A stretch of 64,000 bases of DNA from CAIWHR01 sp963816925 (GTDB taxonomy: Bacteria; Pseudomonadota; Gammaproteobacteria; Burkholderiales; Casimicrobiaceae). A program made the translations under genes and the position numbers. Below, piece after piece: positions 46,635 through 56,295 of the stretch. The notes beneath the pieces were generated by a model. That model had not been told where the DNA came from, ran no database searches, and saw only the letters and a program-made list of their open reading frames with translations. How positions within the stretch are numbered: position 1 is the stretch's first letter; the number at the start of each line of letters is the position of its first letter. The DNA is taken from contig CAWFMY010000005.1 in assembly GCA_963816925.1 (NCBI GenBank), positions 1-64,000 of the forward strand, given 5' to 3'.

Positions 46635-47128
46635 TCAGACGCGTAACCGATTCTCGGCCCAGGCCAACAGCGGGGTGCCGACGTAGCCGCGAATCGAAAG
46701 TCGCTTCCCGGTGCGGTCGATCGTCACGATACATTGGTAAATCTGGCCCTGGCGGGGATCCAGCGCGGTCCCGCATATCGCGTGCGGTCGCTTGTCGGCT
46801 GCACCCAGAGCATTTGCATGCCACGTATTTCCAGGATCGCACTTCACGCCCTCCGCAGAGCGTGCAGACGGGATCCTGCGGCAAATCGACTGCAAGAACA
46901 GCTCCAGAATCCTGCCGACAAACCGGTCGTTGTCGCGCGTTATTTCAACGGTCGAGAGCCGTTGCGCGGTATCCGAGTCGAAGACGAGCCACGCCCCTCA
47001 ATTTCGGCCGCACGCGCGCCCAATCCCGGCGATAGAAGGCATAAAGTCGCGACCGCCAGGATCAAGACGGTCCCTTTCGTGAGGATCGGCTGGGCGCGGT
47101 CGATGCCTGTAATCCAAATTGACGCCAT
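46635..47128 (-). pseudogene. DUF2147 family periplasmic protein (frameshifted)
   Basis: A signal peptide (TVLILAVATLCLLSPGLGARAAEIEG, from an ATG at 47128) is followed, across frames, by WLVFDSDTAQRLSTVEITRD, DRFVGRILEL, PQDPVCTLCGGREVR, RGMQMLW and ALDPRQGQIYQCIVTIDRTG to LSIRGYVGTPLL. This is the order and wording of DUF2147 proteins (CTLC motif; YVGTPLLGR). At least three indels are needed. DUF2147 proteins are small beta-rich periplasmic proteins of unknown role, often near outer-membrane or lipid genes. It follows the MipA-like gene by 50 bp. Confidence 0.7.
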
Positions 47129-47178
47129 CGATGGTTCGGAAAAAGCGATTCAGCGGCGGAGACCGAGGTAGCAGCGGT

Positions 47179-47998
47179 TCAATAGTGCCGAGCAAGGCCG
47201 ACCGGCCGCTCGTTTGATTCTTCGTGTCGACGATCGGACTGTTGGCGGCTCCCGCAAGCAAACGCTCGTAGGCGATCGAGGCAACCAAATGCCATTCGCG
47301 AACGATCCGCCAATCGCCGCCGAATTCCAGGCGTGTTCTCCCCATCCCGCGCCGGGAGCGTAGGGCGAAAATCCGCTCGCCGCAGACGCTTCCGCTCCGA
47401 CTCCGTAGAACGTCCTCATTTGCCGCGCGTCAGCCCAGTGTACCGTCGGAAGCACGGTCATCTGGTTTCGCGCCGAGCGAAAACGTGGCAAATGCCCCGA
47501 GAGTATCACCAACGTCCCTTGCGCACTGCCAACGGCCGATCGGAGTTGGGCAAACAGCAGGAAACCGTGCACGGCGACGTATCCCTGCGCGCCCAGGTCG
47601 ACTGTGCGAACAGACGGTCGGCAGGCCGCGCAGTGTTTCCTCTCGCTGTTCCAACCGAAGAACGTCGGATTGCGGTCGTTGCGCCAGGGCGATACTCCGC
47701 CAGCATTCCGAGACCGGCATCGGGCGAGTCGACGAAGGTCTCCAGCGCAATTCGGGGTCGATCGTGAGCGATCCGCTATCGAGCGCGAACGTGCCGTAAT
47801 CGGCTGTGCGGTATGTACCGTCGGCCCAAATTCGAAGTTGCGCGACGGAAGCGTTGCTTCCGCTGAAGTCTAAGACCCAGCGGGTCTTGCCGATTGCCAA
47901 TTCCAGCTCCGCCACCGGTCCCTCGCGTACCGGCGCCGGCGGCGCTCGAAGCGAGGCACCCGCATAGACGCAGCAACGAAGCCCGCGAGAACCAGCAT
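47179..47998 (-). pseudogene. MipA/OmpV family outer-membrane protein (frameshifted)
   Basis: The merged reading has a start near 47998 (MLVLAGFVAAS), PAPVREGPVAEL, GTYRTADYGTFALDSGSLTI, GTLVILSGHLPRF, NQMTVLPTVHWADARQMRTF, SGFSPYAPGAGWGE, LEFGGDWRIVREWHLVASIA and YERLLAGAANSPIV, ending VGLARHY at 47179. These are collinear MipA/OmpV beta-barrel segments. The span (820 bp, ~273 codons) equals the family's normal length, so there is no large deletion, only small indels. MipA-type proteins scaffold murein enzymes or act as porin-like barrels. Confidence 0.72.
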
Positions 47999-48138
47999 TG
48001 ATCTTTGACACGCGATGGCCAACCCGAAGATGAATTCGCCGCGACCTTCGATTCCCCGTCTGCGGCACGGTAGCCGACCATGCATCATTCCGCTCCATAC
48101 CGATTCCGCGTCCTTCTCGAGCCGCCCAGCACAACTAC

Positions 48139-49152
48139 CTACCCTGGAGATTCCCGATGAAGCAATCTTTGTATCAAGGTCAGCTGCGCGATGGCCGGCA
48201 AACGCGTTCGCGCGAAGGTGTGCGATCTCGTCGAAGAACCGGATCGTTTTTCCGGCCGCGTAGGGCCGCGCCGTCGTTGTCGAGTGTGATCATGTGATAG
48301 CTGTCCAAACCCAGGACAATTGCAAACATGGCTGGCTCCCGAATTCGCGTTCTGCACATAGCGAACGTTGGCAAGGCTTGAAAGATCGTCCTCGCTGGAA
48401 TGGATCAGGAGGACGGGCGTTCGTATCCGACCCAGCGAATTCTTCACGTGACGGATGAGCCGGTCCGCTTCGCGCAGCGGGCGGTCGAGATGCTGGACGG
48501 GGCCTGTGGCGACATAGGCCGTCGTTCCAGCTGTCCGGCGACCAAGGCGCGCGCGAGTTCGTTCTTAACGCCGTAAGGCGGCTTTTTCCCGATAGCGGTA
48601 AATTCGTCCTAGCGGCGTGTAGCACGCAGCAGGGGACGCAGAAATCGCCAACGCGAGGAACGTTCAGACCGTCGAAAAATAGCGTCGTGGATATCAACGA
48701 GAGGGCATCCAGCGCCGAACATTCCGCCGCGACGGCCAGCGCGAGCGCGTTGCGCCGAGACTTCCCCGCACACCGTAACTTCGGAATGGGTCAACGCGAG
48801 CCGGTCGACCTCATCTCTGACCGCGTCAATCCAGCTTCGATAGTCGCCCGCCGGTCTCGGGCCCGGAAGCGTGGGGGCCGGAGGCGCCATACCCCGTCAG
48901 CGCTAAGATCTTCACGGGGTGGAATCCGTGCTCGCGAAGCGCGCGCGCAAAGGGACGCAATTGGAGCGGAGAGCTGCACAGGCCGTGCAGCAGAACGACG
49001 GCACGGCCGGATTTGGCTACCAGGGAGCTTTCCGCGCATTTCTCGCAAGTGCAGGGCGCAGGCGTCCGCGAACTCTTCGCTTCCAGTGCTTGCCAGGCAT
49101 CGAGGAAGTCGAAACACATGGGCACAGCATTCTTATCCAATGTTGGCCGCAT
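48139..49152 (-). pseudogene. alpha/beta-hydrolase (carboxylesterase/lysophospholipase-like), frameshifted
   Basis: From MCFDFLDAWQALEAK near 49119 the fold continues through AVVLLHGLCSSPLQLRPFAR (oxyanion HG motif), RSWIDAVRDEVDRLALTH, TVCGVSLG-type nucleophile region (indel-broken at GEVSAQ), STTLFFDGLNVPR, RIRTPVLLIHSSEDDLSSLA (catalytic Asp) and LGLDSYHMITLDND (catalytic His). A complete Ser-Asp-His hydrolase is therefore recoverable over four or more frames. It is a paralogue of the plus-strand hydrolase at 50758 and follows the aminotransferase by ~80 bp on the same strand. The 3' end is approximate. Confidence 0.68.
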
Positions 49153-49229
49153 GACCTGTCGCGTTGCTTACATGGCGCTGACGTCGCCCTGACTTGGCGC
49201 ATCCGGCAGCGTCGACATCGAACCGGTCG

Positions 49230-50643
49230 TTAGCGGGAAGCCGTTTCCTTGGCGTGCCGAATGACGATGTCCAACGCGAGAAGGCCCTGGTCGATTTCCG
49301 CGGTCGTGATCTCCAGCGAAGGCGCGAGCGTGATGACGTTCTTGTAAGTAGCCGCCGATGTCGAGCACCAGCCCGATGTCTGCGGCCGACGACAGGTCGC
49401 CCTCGAGGCCGATCTGGAACATGCGGTCCGCGAGTCGCCGGCTGGGCGTAGGCCGTCGGCCTCGCACATTTCCATGCGCAGCGCGAGGCCGAGGCCGTCC
49501 ACGTCGCCGATCTCCGGGTGCTTCTGCCTTGAGCTCTCGAGCTCGCGAGGAAGTACGCGCCCTTGCGCTTCACCTTCGCCTCGTAGTCGTCGGCCGCCAA
49601 GGATCTTCATCACGGCGAGGCCCGTCGCGGTGCCGAGCGTGTTCGACGAGAACGTCGAGTGCGTCGAGCCCGGCCCGAAGACGGCGGATTGATGAGTTCC
49701 TCGCGCGCCCAGATGCCGGAGAGCGGATTCATGCCGTTGGTGAGCGCCTTGCCGAAGACGATGATGTCGGGCTGGATGTCGAAGTGCTCCATCGCCCACA
49801 TCTTCCCGGTGCGGTAGATGCCCATCTGGATCTCGTCGTCGACCACCAGGATGCCGCGCTCCCTGCAGATGGCGGCAAGGCGCTTGAAGTAGGTTCTGGG
49901 CGGGATGATGTAGCCGCCCGTACCCTGCACCGCCTCGGCGAAGAGCGCGCCGAACTCGGAGCGCCCGGTCTTCGGATTCCACGCCCCGGTGTACTCGTGC
50001 TCGAACAGGCGCTCGAACTCGGCGATGCAGTGGTCCTCGGTCTTCTGCGCGTCGCCCGGGAAACGGCGAGCGGAACGTGTACGGGAAACGGGATGAATTC
50101 GGCGCGGTCCGCGAATTCGCCGAACGCCTCGCGGTAGCGGTAGGACGACGTGATGGCGGAGCGCCAGCGTGCGACCGTGGTAGCCGCCCTGGAACGCGAG
50201 CATGCGCTGCCGCGCCGGTGTGCTTGCGCACGAGCTTCAGCGCGTCCTCGACGGCCTGCGCGCCGCCCACGTTGAAGTGCACGCGGCCCTTCATGCCGAA
50301 GCCGCGCTCGACGCTGTCGCAGATCATCTCCGCGAGCTCGATCTTCTCGCGATGCAGGTACTGGCAGGCGAGCTGCGGCAGCTTGCCATCTGCGCGCGCA
50401 TCGCCGCTGACACGCCGGGTTCGCGTAGCCGAGGTTGACCGCCGAGTACCACATCTGCAGGTCGAGGTACTGGCGGCCATGCAGATCGTACAGGTAGCTG
50501 CCCTCGCAACGATCGAAGAATTTCGGTTTTTCCGCGTAGTGCACGGTGTCGCCGTGCGAGCAGAAGCGGCTCTCTTTTTCCAGCAGCGCGGCTTCGTCGG
50601 TCGCAGCTTCTGCGGCGACCGCTTCGAGGTCGGACATTTTCAT
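49230..50643 (-). pseudogene. class III PLP-dependent aminotransferase (frameshifted)
   Basis: It begins at 50643 (MKMSDLEAVAAEAATDEAAL; CEGSYLYDLHGRQYLDLQMW). Other frames give EKIELAEMICDSVERGFGMK, HFNVGGAQAVEDALKLV, MLAFQGGYHGRTLALRH, GILVVDDEIQMGIYRTGKMW (PLP Asp), DIIVFGKALTNGMNPLSG (Schiff-base Lys), VFGPGSTHSTFSSNTLGTA and NVITLAPSLEITTAEIDQGL. The order is that of a full ~465-residue class III (ornithine/acetylornithine-like) enzyme. About six indels are needed: most fit single insertions, at least two fit deletions. The amine substrate is unknown; the ACP/KS neighbours suggest amination of an acyl chain or a lipid head group (inference). Confidence 0.75.
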
Positions 50644-50757
50644 GGTGTCGTTTCTTCAAGTGAAAGGGGTTGGCTGCAACGGAAGCACGCGCTACTCTCC
50701 ATCTTCGTTCAACGGACCAATCGCAAATGAACGTTCAGCGGCAGGATGTAGACCGCC

Positions 50758-51681
50758 GTGAGAATTGAATGGGCCCGTCTCTCTGACCATCAACCGGTGC
50801 CGGCGCCCGACAACGAAATAATCCTGGAGGGAACAACGCCGTGCCGCGTCCTCCTGTTGCATGGGCTCACTGGAACACCCGCGGAATTCGGCTACGTCGC
50901 TCAATTCCTCCATAACAGGGGCGGGCTCCGTGTCGAATGCCGTCAACTCGTCAATCATGGCCAACCGCTCGGCGTCCTCGCGCGGAACGCGTTGGAAAGA
51001 GCTCTATGCCAGCGCGCGCGGCCACTTTCTGACCGCCTGCGATGCCGCATCTCGGCAGAACGTTCCATTGATTGTCGGCGGGCTCTCGCTCGGCGCGGTG
51101 CTGTCGCTGCTGCTCGCCGCCGAATTTCCGCGCAACACCGCGGGGGTGATCTGCCTCTCTGCGACACTGTTCTACGATGGCTGGAACGTTCCCTGGACGC
51201 AGCGTCTCATCGGTGTCGCGGATTACCTTCCCGGTCAAGCGCTGCGTGTTCCGCGGGAGCGGTCCCCGTACGGGCTGAAAGACGAACATCTGCGTCGACG
51301 CGTCGCGGAAGCCTATGCGATGTCGCCGCGCGATCCGCAGATGCGGCGCGCCTCGGTTATGCCCACTTTCCGCTTCGGTTGTTTTGCGAGATGCGGCATC
51401 TCATTGGTCGGTGCATCGAATCGCTGCCGAAGGTCACGGCGCCTCTGCTCCTCGTGCAGCTCCGGGCGACGATCCGACCAGCCCTCGAAACGCGCAGTTC
51501 ATCTACGAGCGCGTGGCCTCGACCCGGAAGGAACTCGTGCTGCTCGAGAATTCCTACCATGTCAGTCGTGGCGGACCTCGGTCGTGAGGCAGTCGCGGCC
51601 TCGATGAAAAGTTTCAGCGCCGATATTGCCGGCCGCTTTCGCGGCAGTGCGGACACCGCGCTCGACGCGCAGCATGTCTAG
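50758..51681 (+). pseudogene. alpha/beta-hydrolase (monoacylglycerol lipase/carboxylesterase-like), frameshifted
   Basis: NEIILEGTTPCRVLLLHGLT (oxyanion motif) from 50758 leads, after a frame change near 50960, to WKELYASARGHFLTACDAAS, PLIVGGLSLGAVLSLLLAAE (nucleophile Ser in GLSLG), SATLFYDGWNVPW, YGLKDEHLRRRVAEAYA, then near 51380 to LPKVTAPLLLVQ (pre-Asp strand). It shares the LFYDGWNVP/LFFDGLNVP signature with the minus-strand hydrolase at 48139. It is divergent from the aminotransferase (114 bp between) and is followed 15 bp later by the HAD gene. Confidence 0.7.
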
Positions 51682-51696
51682 GGGCATGGCGCCGCC

Positions 51697-52387
51697 TTGC
51701 TGTTCTTCGATTTTGACAACACCATTGCGCTAAGCGATGTGCTGGATCGGGTCATCGAACATTTTCACGGACGGAGGCGTGGCGGAATCTCGAAAGCGCA
51801 TGGCAAGCGGGCCGAATTTCAGACGCGGATGCCTTCAGGGCCAGATCGACGATCTGCGCGTAACCGAAGAACAGCTGACGACCTTCATTTTGGACGCTCC
51901 GATAGACCCCGGATTCGCCGAAATCGTCGCGTGGGCAAGGGTCAATGGGGCTGAGCTCGCCATAGTCAGCGACAATGCATCCATTGTGGTCCGGGAAATT
52001 CTGCGTCGCCATCACTTGCTTGATTTGAGAATATTTGCGAACGAGCTCTCGTTTGCGGGTGACCGGCCGAAAATGCGATTTCCCTATCACGACACGACGT
52101 GCCCGACATGCGCACACTGCAAGGCACAGCACTTGCGATGCAGGCCCGGACCTATGCGAATCTTTGTCGGCGACGGCCTGTCCGATGTCTGCCCGGCCCT
52201 TGCCGCGGATGTGGTGTTTGCCAAGGATTCGCTCGCCGCGGAGCTCGCCCGCCGCGGGACGCCCTATCGGCCGTTTCAATCGCTGACCGACGTGTCGAAA
52301 TTCCTTTGCGCTCTTCACGGCGGTGCATCAGCGAAGTCACGCGGAGCGGGCGACCAATACAGCATTGGTGCCGCCAAAGGCAAATGA
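51697..52387 (+). pseudogene. HAD-superfamily (MtnX-like) phosphatase, one or more frameshifts
   Basis: HAD motif I is LFFDFDNTIALSDVLDRVIE from a TTG/upstream start at ~51697. The frame changes near 51765 and then continues intact: RVTEEQLTTFILDAPIDPGF, LAIVSDNASIVVREILRRHH (motif II Ser), LSFAGDRPKMRFPYHD with a CPTCAHCKAQHLRC Cys cluster, and FVGDGLSDVCPALAADVVFA (motif III/IV Asp pair). This matches HAD-IB MtnX-like phosphatases. The Cys4-type knuckle is a family feature that likely binds zinc. The 3' end overlaps the convergent KS gene by 50 bp. Confidence 0.75.
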
Positions 52388-53555
52388 ATTCGACATGACG
52401 GCGCGAAGACCGTTGTCCTTCCGCGCGACGTTCGGCACGTAGTCGAGATCGCACAAGGGATCGCTTTCCTCGTAGTGGCATGTAGGGGAATCGTCCCGGT
52501 GCGCAGAGCCATGACGGCGGCGATCAACTCGACGGCGCCCGACGCGCCCAGCAGGTGACCATGAAGCGCCTTGGTCGAGCTGACGGCGACACGGTCGGCT
52601 CCGCTGCCGAAGACCTTTTTTATCGGCGGCGGTTCCCGTAACGTCCCCGACCTGCGTCGCCGTGGCGTGGGCGTTGATGTATCCGATCGCCGATGCCGGC
52701 AGCTGGGCGTCGTCGAGCGCCATGCGCATCGCGGCCGCCTGCCCTTCGCACGAGGGCTTTGTAAGATGGGACGCGTCGCTCGATACGCCGTAGCCCGCAA
52801 TTTCCGCGACTGGGTTGTAGCCTCGGCGATTCGCGTTCTCAATCGTTTCGAGGATCAGGACACCGGCGCCTTCGCCGAGCGCCCGGAGCGGTTCAACGAA
52901 AACGGCCTGCAGGATGACTCCGGACGTTGTTCGTCCGGGACTGCCAGGACATGCATGGCGTTCCAGCCGGCGACCATTCCGGGCGTGAGCAGCGCCTCCG
53001 CCCCGCCAACGATGGCCTGGTCGAGATAGCCGTCACGAATCGCCCGGAAGGCCTCGCCGATTGCTACCGCCGGATGCGCAGGCAATGGAGTAAGTAAGCG
53101 AAGGGCCGCTTACGCCGTACCGCAGCGAGATGTGCGCTGCGGCAGCGTTGGCCATGGTCAAGCGATGGTCATCGGAGAACACGCCCTCAAGTGGGGTCGA
53201 ATATGGCTCGATAGGAGCTTTGAAGGGTCTGGGCTCCTCCGATTCCGGAGCCGAAGTAGATCCCCAACCTCGATCTGGCGAGATGGTTTGTGGCAAGTCC
53301 AGCGTCTTCCATAGCCTGATCCGCCGCCACCAGAGCGAACTGGGCGAATCGATCGAGCGCCGTAAGCTGCAGTTTCGAAAAGTGCGCTTCGGGAGAAAAC
53401 TCGACGCAGGCCGCGACCGTGTCAGAACGGCCGGTGAGCCGCCGGACGCCGGAGCGTCCGGCGACGAGGGCTTCGAAGAAATCCTGCACCGAGCTGCCGA
53501 TGGCCGTGACCACTCCGAGCCCGGTGATACCGACGCGGCGAGGTGTCCCTCTCAC
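52337..53555 (-). pseudogene. beta-ketoacyl-ACP synthase (FabF-like), frameshifted
   Basis: GTG start at 53555 overlaps the ACP stop by 4 bp (GTGA). VGITGLGVVTAIGSSVQDFF and GIYFGSGIGGAQTLQ are followed in other frames by LRYGVSGPSLTYSIACASGG (nucleophile Cys), IRDGYLDQAIVGGAEALLTP, LPASAIGYINAHATATQVGD (His), VAVSSTKALHGHLLGASGAV (His) and MSNSFAFGGTNAVLV. The full Cys-His-His triad is present and collinear, over a normal ~400-residue length, with four or more indels. Together with the adjoining ACP it would extend or condense acyl chains outside housekeeping FAS. Confidence 0.78.
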
Positions 53556-53860
53556 GCCGTCGCGGCGACCGGAACCCGTCGGGCCAGCTCGCTCTCGACG
53601 AATCGCACAAGGTCTCCGACGGTGACGAGATCACGCGGCAGATCGGGAAGCAGGATGTGAAGTACTTTTTCGAGTTCGAAGATGTATTCAAAAAACGACA
53701 ATGAATCGAGGCCCAATGAATCCAGCCGCTGATCCGCGCCGAGCATATTGGCGTCGATACCGTAATGCTCGACCAGAACCTGGCGCATCGTTTCCATCGT
53801 GGACGGATCGCCACTCGTTGCAGCGGCAGCGGACGTCGCGCCTCGCGGAATGGTCGCCAA
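53552..53860 (-). CDS. acyl carrier protein
   Basis: A 102-residue carrier protein. The phosphopantetheine Ser is in LGLDSLSFFEYIFELE (~50-65), followed by the acidic helix III (PRDLVTVGDLVRFVESEL). The first ~20 residues are Ala/Thr-rich and may be an over-long start; METMRQVLVEH (~22) is an alternative beginning. It is intact, unlike the KS gene that it overlaps. The second helix is more hydrophobic (FFEYIF) than in AcpP, typical of specialised ACPs. Confidence 0.88.
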   Translation of the reverse strand: MATIPRGATSAAAATSGDPSTMETMRQVLVEHYGIDANMLGADQRLDSLGLDSLSFFEYIFELEKVLHILLPDLPRDLVTVGDLVRFVESELARRVPVAATA

Positions 53861-53929
53861 TGCCTGTGCTGTCCAGTTGTCTCATTTTCGTTCCCTCCGA
53901 ATCATGCGTAGCCTGGTAGCAGCCCGAGG

Positions 53930-55399
53930 TCAACATCGATTGCGTCGAAGAATTCTCCTCGCAACGGTCAGCCACGGGCTGGAACAATACGGCGAGTCTG
54001 ATGCACAAACCTTGCAGAAGCCTGACGGAGCGAAAGATCTGCGGGTATCGGAACCCGTCTTGCGATTGCGCATCGATCTCCCTCGCAAATTCGCAACAAT
54101 CCGCCCCCTGGTTGACCGCAATTGCCAAGTAATCAGATGGGCCCCAGCGCTTGCGGGTGCGCCCCGGAGATACTCTGCAAGCTGGTCGTCAAGCGTCTCC
54201 CAGCTGATTCCAGCGGCGCCCATTTGATAGATCCAGTTCACAGCGGAATTCCGGTGTTCGCAGTAATTCCAGAGTGGCACCAGTGCGTGGCCCAAATCCA
54301 GCCTTGCCATGTATCCAGTCTGGCCGGATTGCATGACGGCGGCCTGCGTCGTACAAGCCCAGTCATACGCCGCAGCAAACAGCCGGAAATGAGGAAAGCC
54401 GCCGGAGGTCGACGCATAGTCGATTCCAATGAACTGGTTGATTATGCGTTGACCGAGATCGAGCATCAGCATGAACGCGACCATCCTTCCTGACGCGGCA
54501 TTGCGTTGAACGATGAACGTGGATTCTTCGCATTCGGCAATCGCGCGAAAGTAATCCGGCGTCAAACGTTCGAATTTGGTCTTACCGCGCAGGTAAGTCT
54601 GCTGGAACAGCGCGAACATTTCGTCGAGTTCGACTTCGCCCGGCCGAGGGACGACTGTCGTTGTCACGCAGTAAATATTCGCGCTCCGCTGCAGCTTGTT
54701 GTTGATTTTGCGACGGCGGTCGGACCGTTGGGTTGCAAGAAACGCGGCGTATCCACCGCGGACCAGCGGGATGACCGTGCTCGGATACGACGGGATGCGG
54801 AATCCGCTGCCAGTGCAGAGACCCTGATCGAGTGCCTCGCGGTCCTCCGTCGGAAAATCCTTCCATACCAGCATCGGTGCCTTCAGCGCGCGCGCCTTTT
54901 CCCGCAATGCTCCCTGAATGAAGGTTACGGATGCCCGCAACGCATGGCCCGGCGTGAGCCCGACATGTCCCTCGTCTCCCGCAACATTTCCGACGAATAG
55001 CGTCCGCTGGTAGCCAAGTCTGCGAAACGGCCCCCGCGCCAGCGGTTTCACGAACCGCGCGATCGCTGGCGGGATGACGAGGTCGAGCGAAAGGTCGTGC
55101 AGGAACGCGGGAACTATGCCAATGGCCGCTCCGTCCTGCAGCAGAACTCCGTACAGAAACGTAAACTGTTGCTCGAGCTTTCCCGCCTCGAGTGCGCGGA
55201 ACCAGAACAGACCCTCCCGCGGCGGGCCGAAACAGGCATCCCACAGCCATTGGGGGATGTCGGATGTCCGTTCATGCCATGTCAGGTCAAACGGCACGGC
55301 GGTATTCAAGATGAAGCCGCGACTGGAGCCGTATCCGTTGTCGTCGAACAAATCGACATCGGGATCGCCAGCTCTTGCCGTCGCCGGCGGACCACGCAA
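53930..55399 (-). CDS. FemAB/GNAT-type (BioF2/CelD-like) acyltransferase
   Basis: 489 residues with a two-lobed GNAT-fold pattern: IPQWLWDACFGPPREGLFWF, YGVLLQDGAAIGIVPAFLHD, then YAAFLATQRSDRRRKINNKL (the RxxRR motif of FemAB/CelD-like proteins), FALFQQTYLRGKTKFERLTP and SGRMVAFMLMLDLGQRIINQ to GIDY. Such enzymes transfer acyl or aminoacyl groups onto amines or hydroxyls. The last ~80 residues are Arg/Ser-rich and unlike the family, so an indel near 54150 may have changed the true C-terminus. It lies 22 bp after the SMR-type gene and 69 bp before the ACP gene. Confidence 0.78.
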   Translation of the reverse strand: MRGPPATARAGDPDVDLFDDNGYGSSRGFILNTAVPFDLTWHERTSDIPQWLWDACFGPPREGLFWFRALEAGKLEQQFTFLYGVLLQDGAAIGIVPAFLHDLSLDLVIPPAIARFVKPLARGPFRRLGYQRTLFVGNVAGDEGHVGLTPGHALRASVTFIQGALREKARALKAPMLVWKDFPTEDREALDQGLCTGSGFRIPSYPSTVIPLVRGGYAAFLATQRSDRRRKINNKLQRSANIYCVTTTVVPRPGEVELDEMFALFQQTYLRGKTKFERLTPDYFRAIAECEESTFIVQRNAASGRMVAFMLMLDLGQRIINQFIGIDYASTSGGFPHFRLFAAAYDWACTTQAAVMQSGQTGYMARLDLGHALVPLWNYCEHRNSAVNWIYQMGAAGISWETLDDQLAEYLRGAPASAGAHLITWQLRSTRGRIVANLRGRSMRNRKTGSDTRRSFAPSGFCKVCASDSPYCSSPWLTVARRILRRNRC

Positions 55400-55420
55400 T
55401 TTGTGTCGGCATCGAATACT

Positions 55421-55813
55421 CTACGTACCCGATCTGCGCAACAGCGCGACGCCTGCGACGATGAGGGCGATGCCTGCAAATTGGAGGGGTTCGATAGATT
55501 CGCCGAAAATCCATCGGGACCCGCCGATTACCCCCACGTAGGTCAACGCAGTCGCCGGAAACGCAAGGGTCAGTTGCGAGCCCCGGAGTATGAGCATCCA
55601 GATCAGAAACGCGAACGCCAGCGAACCTGCTGCCGCCCAGAAGGCGGCGGATCCGGCAACGCCGAGCAGCCATTGCAGCGATGCCTCCGGTCGCGACAGC
55701 CCCCGCGCTGTCGTCTTGAACAGCAGCTGGGCAGTCGTGTCGAACGCAATCAGTCCTGCCCATAGTAATATCGCGTCGATGCCCGGACGCGCCGCGCAGT
55801 GTTGCAGCTTCAT
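55421..55813 (-). CDS. SMR/DMT-type four-helix membrane protein A
   Basis: 130 residues with four membrane helices (AILLWAGLIAFDTTAQLLFK; AAFWAAAGSLAFAFLIWMLI; LAFPATALTYVGVIGG; FAGIALIVAGVALL). The Q-x-L-x-K-T at the end of helix 1 and PATALTYVG in helix 3 resemble EmrE/ArnE/ArnF relatives. Start at 55813 (MKLQHCAARPG). It heads the run to the acyltransferase, ACP and KS, and is divergent from SMR protein B. It could flip the product of that cluster or pair with ArnE (inference). Confidence 0.78.
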   Translation of the reverse strand: MKLQHCAARPGIDAILLWAGLIAFDTTAQLLFKTTARGLSRPEASLQWLLGVAGSAAFWAAAGSLAFAFLIWMLILRGSQLTLAFPATALTYVGVIGGSRWIFGESIEPLQFAGIALIVAGVALLRRSGT

Positions 55814-55867
55814 GGGCACTCGCCCTTCCACACCAATGCTTCAAAGAGAGACCCTTCGCTCACTACC

Positions 55868-56242
55868 ATGGGATTCACAGCCGCCTTCGCAATCGCTGTC
55901 GCCATCGGACTTGAAGTGCTCGGGCAGATCAGCTTCAAGCGCGGGGCTTCGTCTATCAACCAATTGGCGGGCGCCGCGAGCGCTGGCGAATATCTATATC
56001 GCATGCTTGGCAATTCCTGGATCCGGCTTGGTATGACTGCGTATATCGTCGAAATCCTGTTTGCCGTTGCCGCGCTGACACTGGCGCCGTTGAGTGTGGT
56101 CTTTCCCCTCCTCAGCCTGAGCTATTGCGGAGTCGCGATCGCAGGGCGATTGTTCCTCGGCGAGAGACTCGACACTCGAAATCAAGCAGCGATCGCATTG
56201 ATCACAATTGGCGCAGCGCTGGTTTCCTGGTCGCTTGCGTGA
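55868..56242 (+). CDS. SMR/DMT-type four-helix membrane protein B
   Basis: 124 residues, four membrane helices (FAIAVAIGLEVLGQISFKRG; LGMTAYIVEILFAVAALTLA; LSVVFPLLSLSYCGVAIAG; AAIALITIGAALVSWSL). Start at 55868 (MGFTAAFAIAV). Divergent from SMR protein A with a 54-bp gap, the two-gene layout of paired SMR transporters, so the two probably form a heterodimer. Convergent with the histidine kinase gene. Confidence 0.8.
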   Translation: MGFTAAFAIAVAIGLEVLGQISFKRGASSINQLAGAASAGEYLYRMLGNSWIRLGMTAYIVEILFAVAALTLAPLSVVFPLLSLSYCGVAIAGRLFLGERLDTRNQAAIALITIGAALVSWSLA

Positions 56243-56295
56243 CGATCCCCTGGCCAAGGCGAGCGCATCCGCTCTGGGCAATCTGTCGCGCCTTG

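Noticed and set aside
46327..46884. 185-residue minus-strand frame starting MPQDPVCTLCGG as a new Cys-rich protein
   Set aside because: Its first part is one frame of the indel-broken DUF2147 gene and its later part is antisense to the radical SAM gene.
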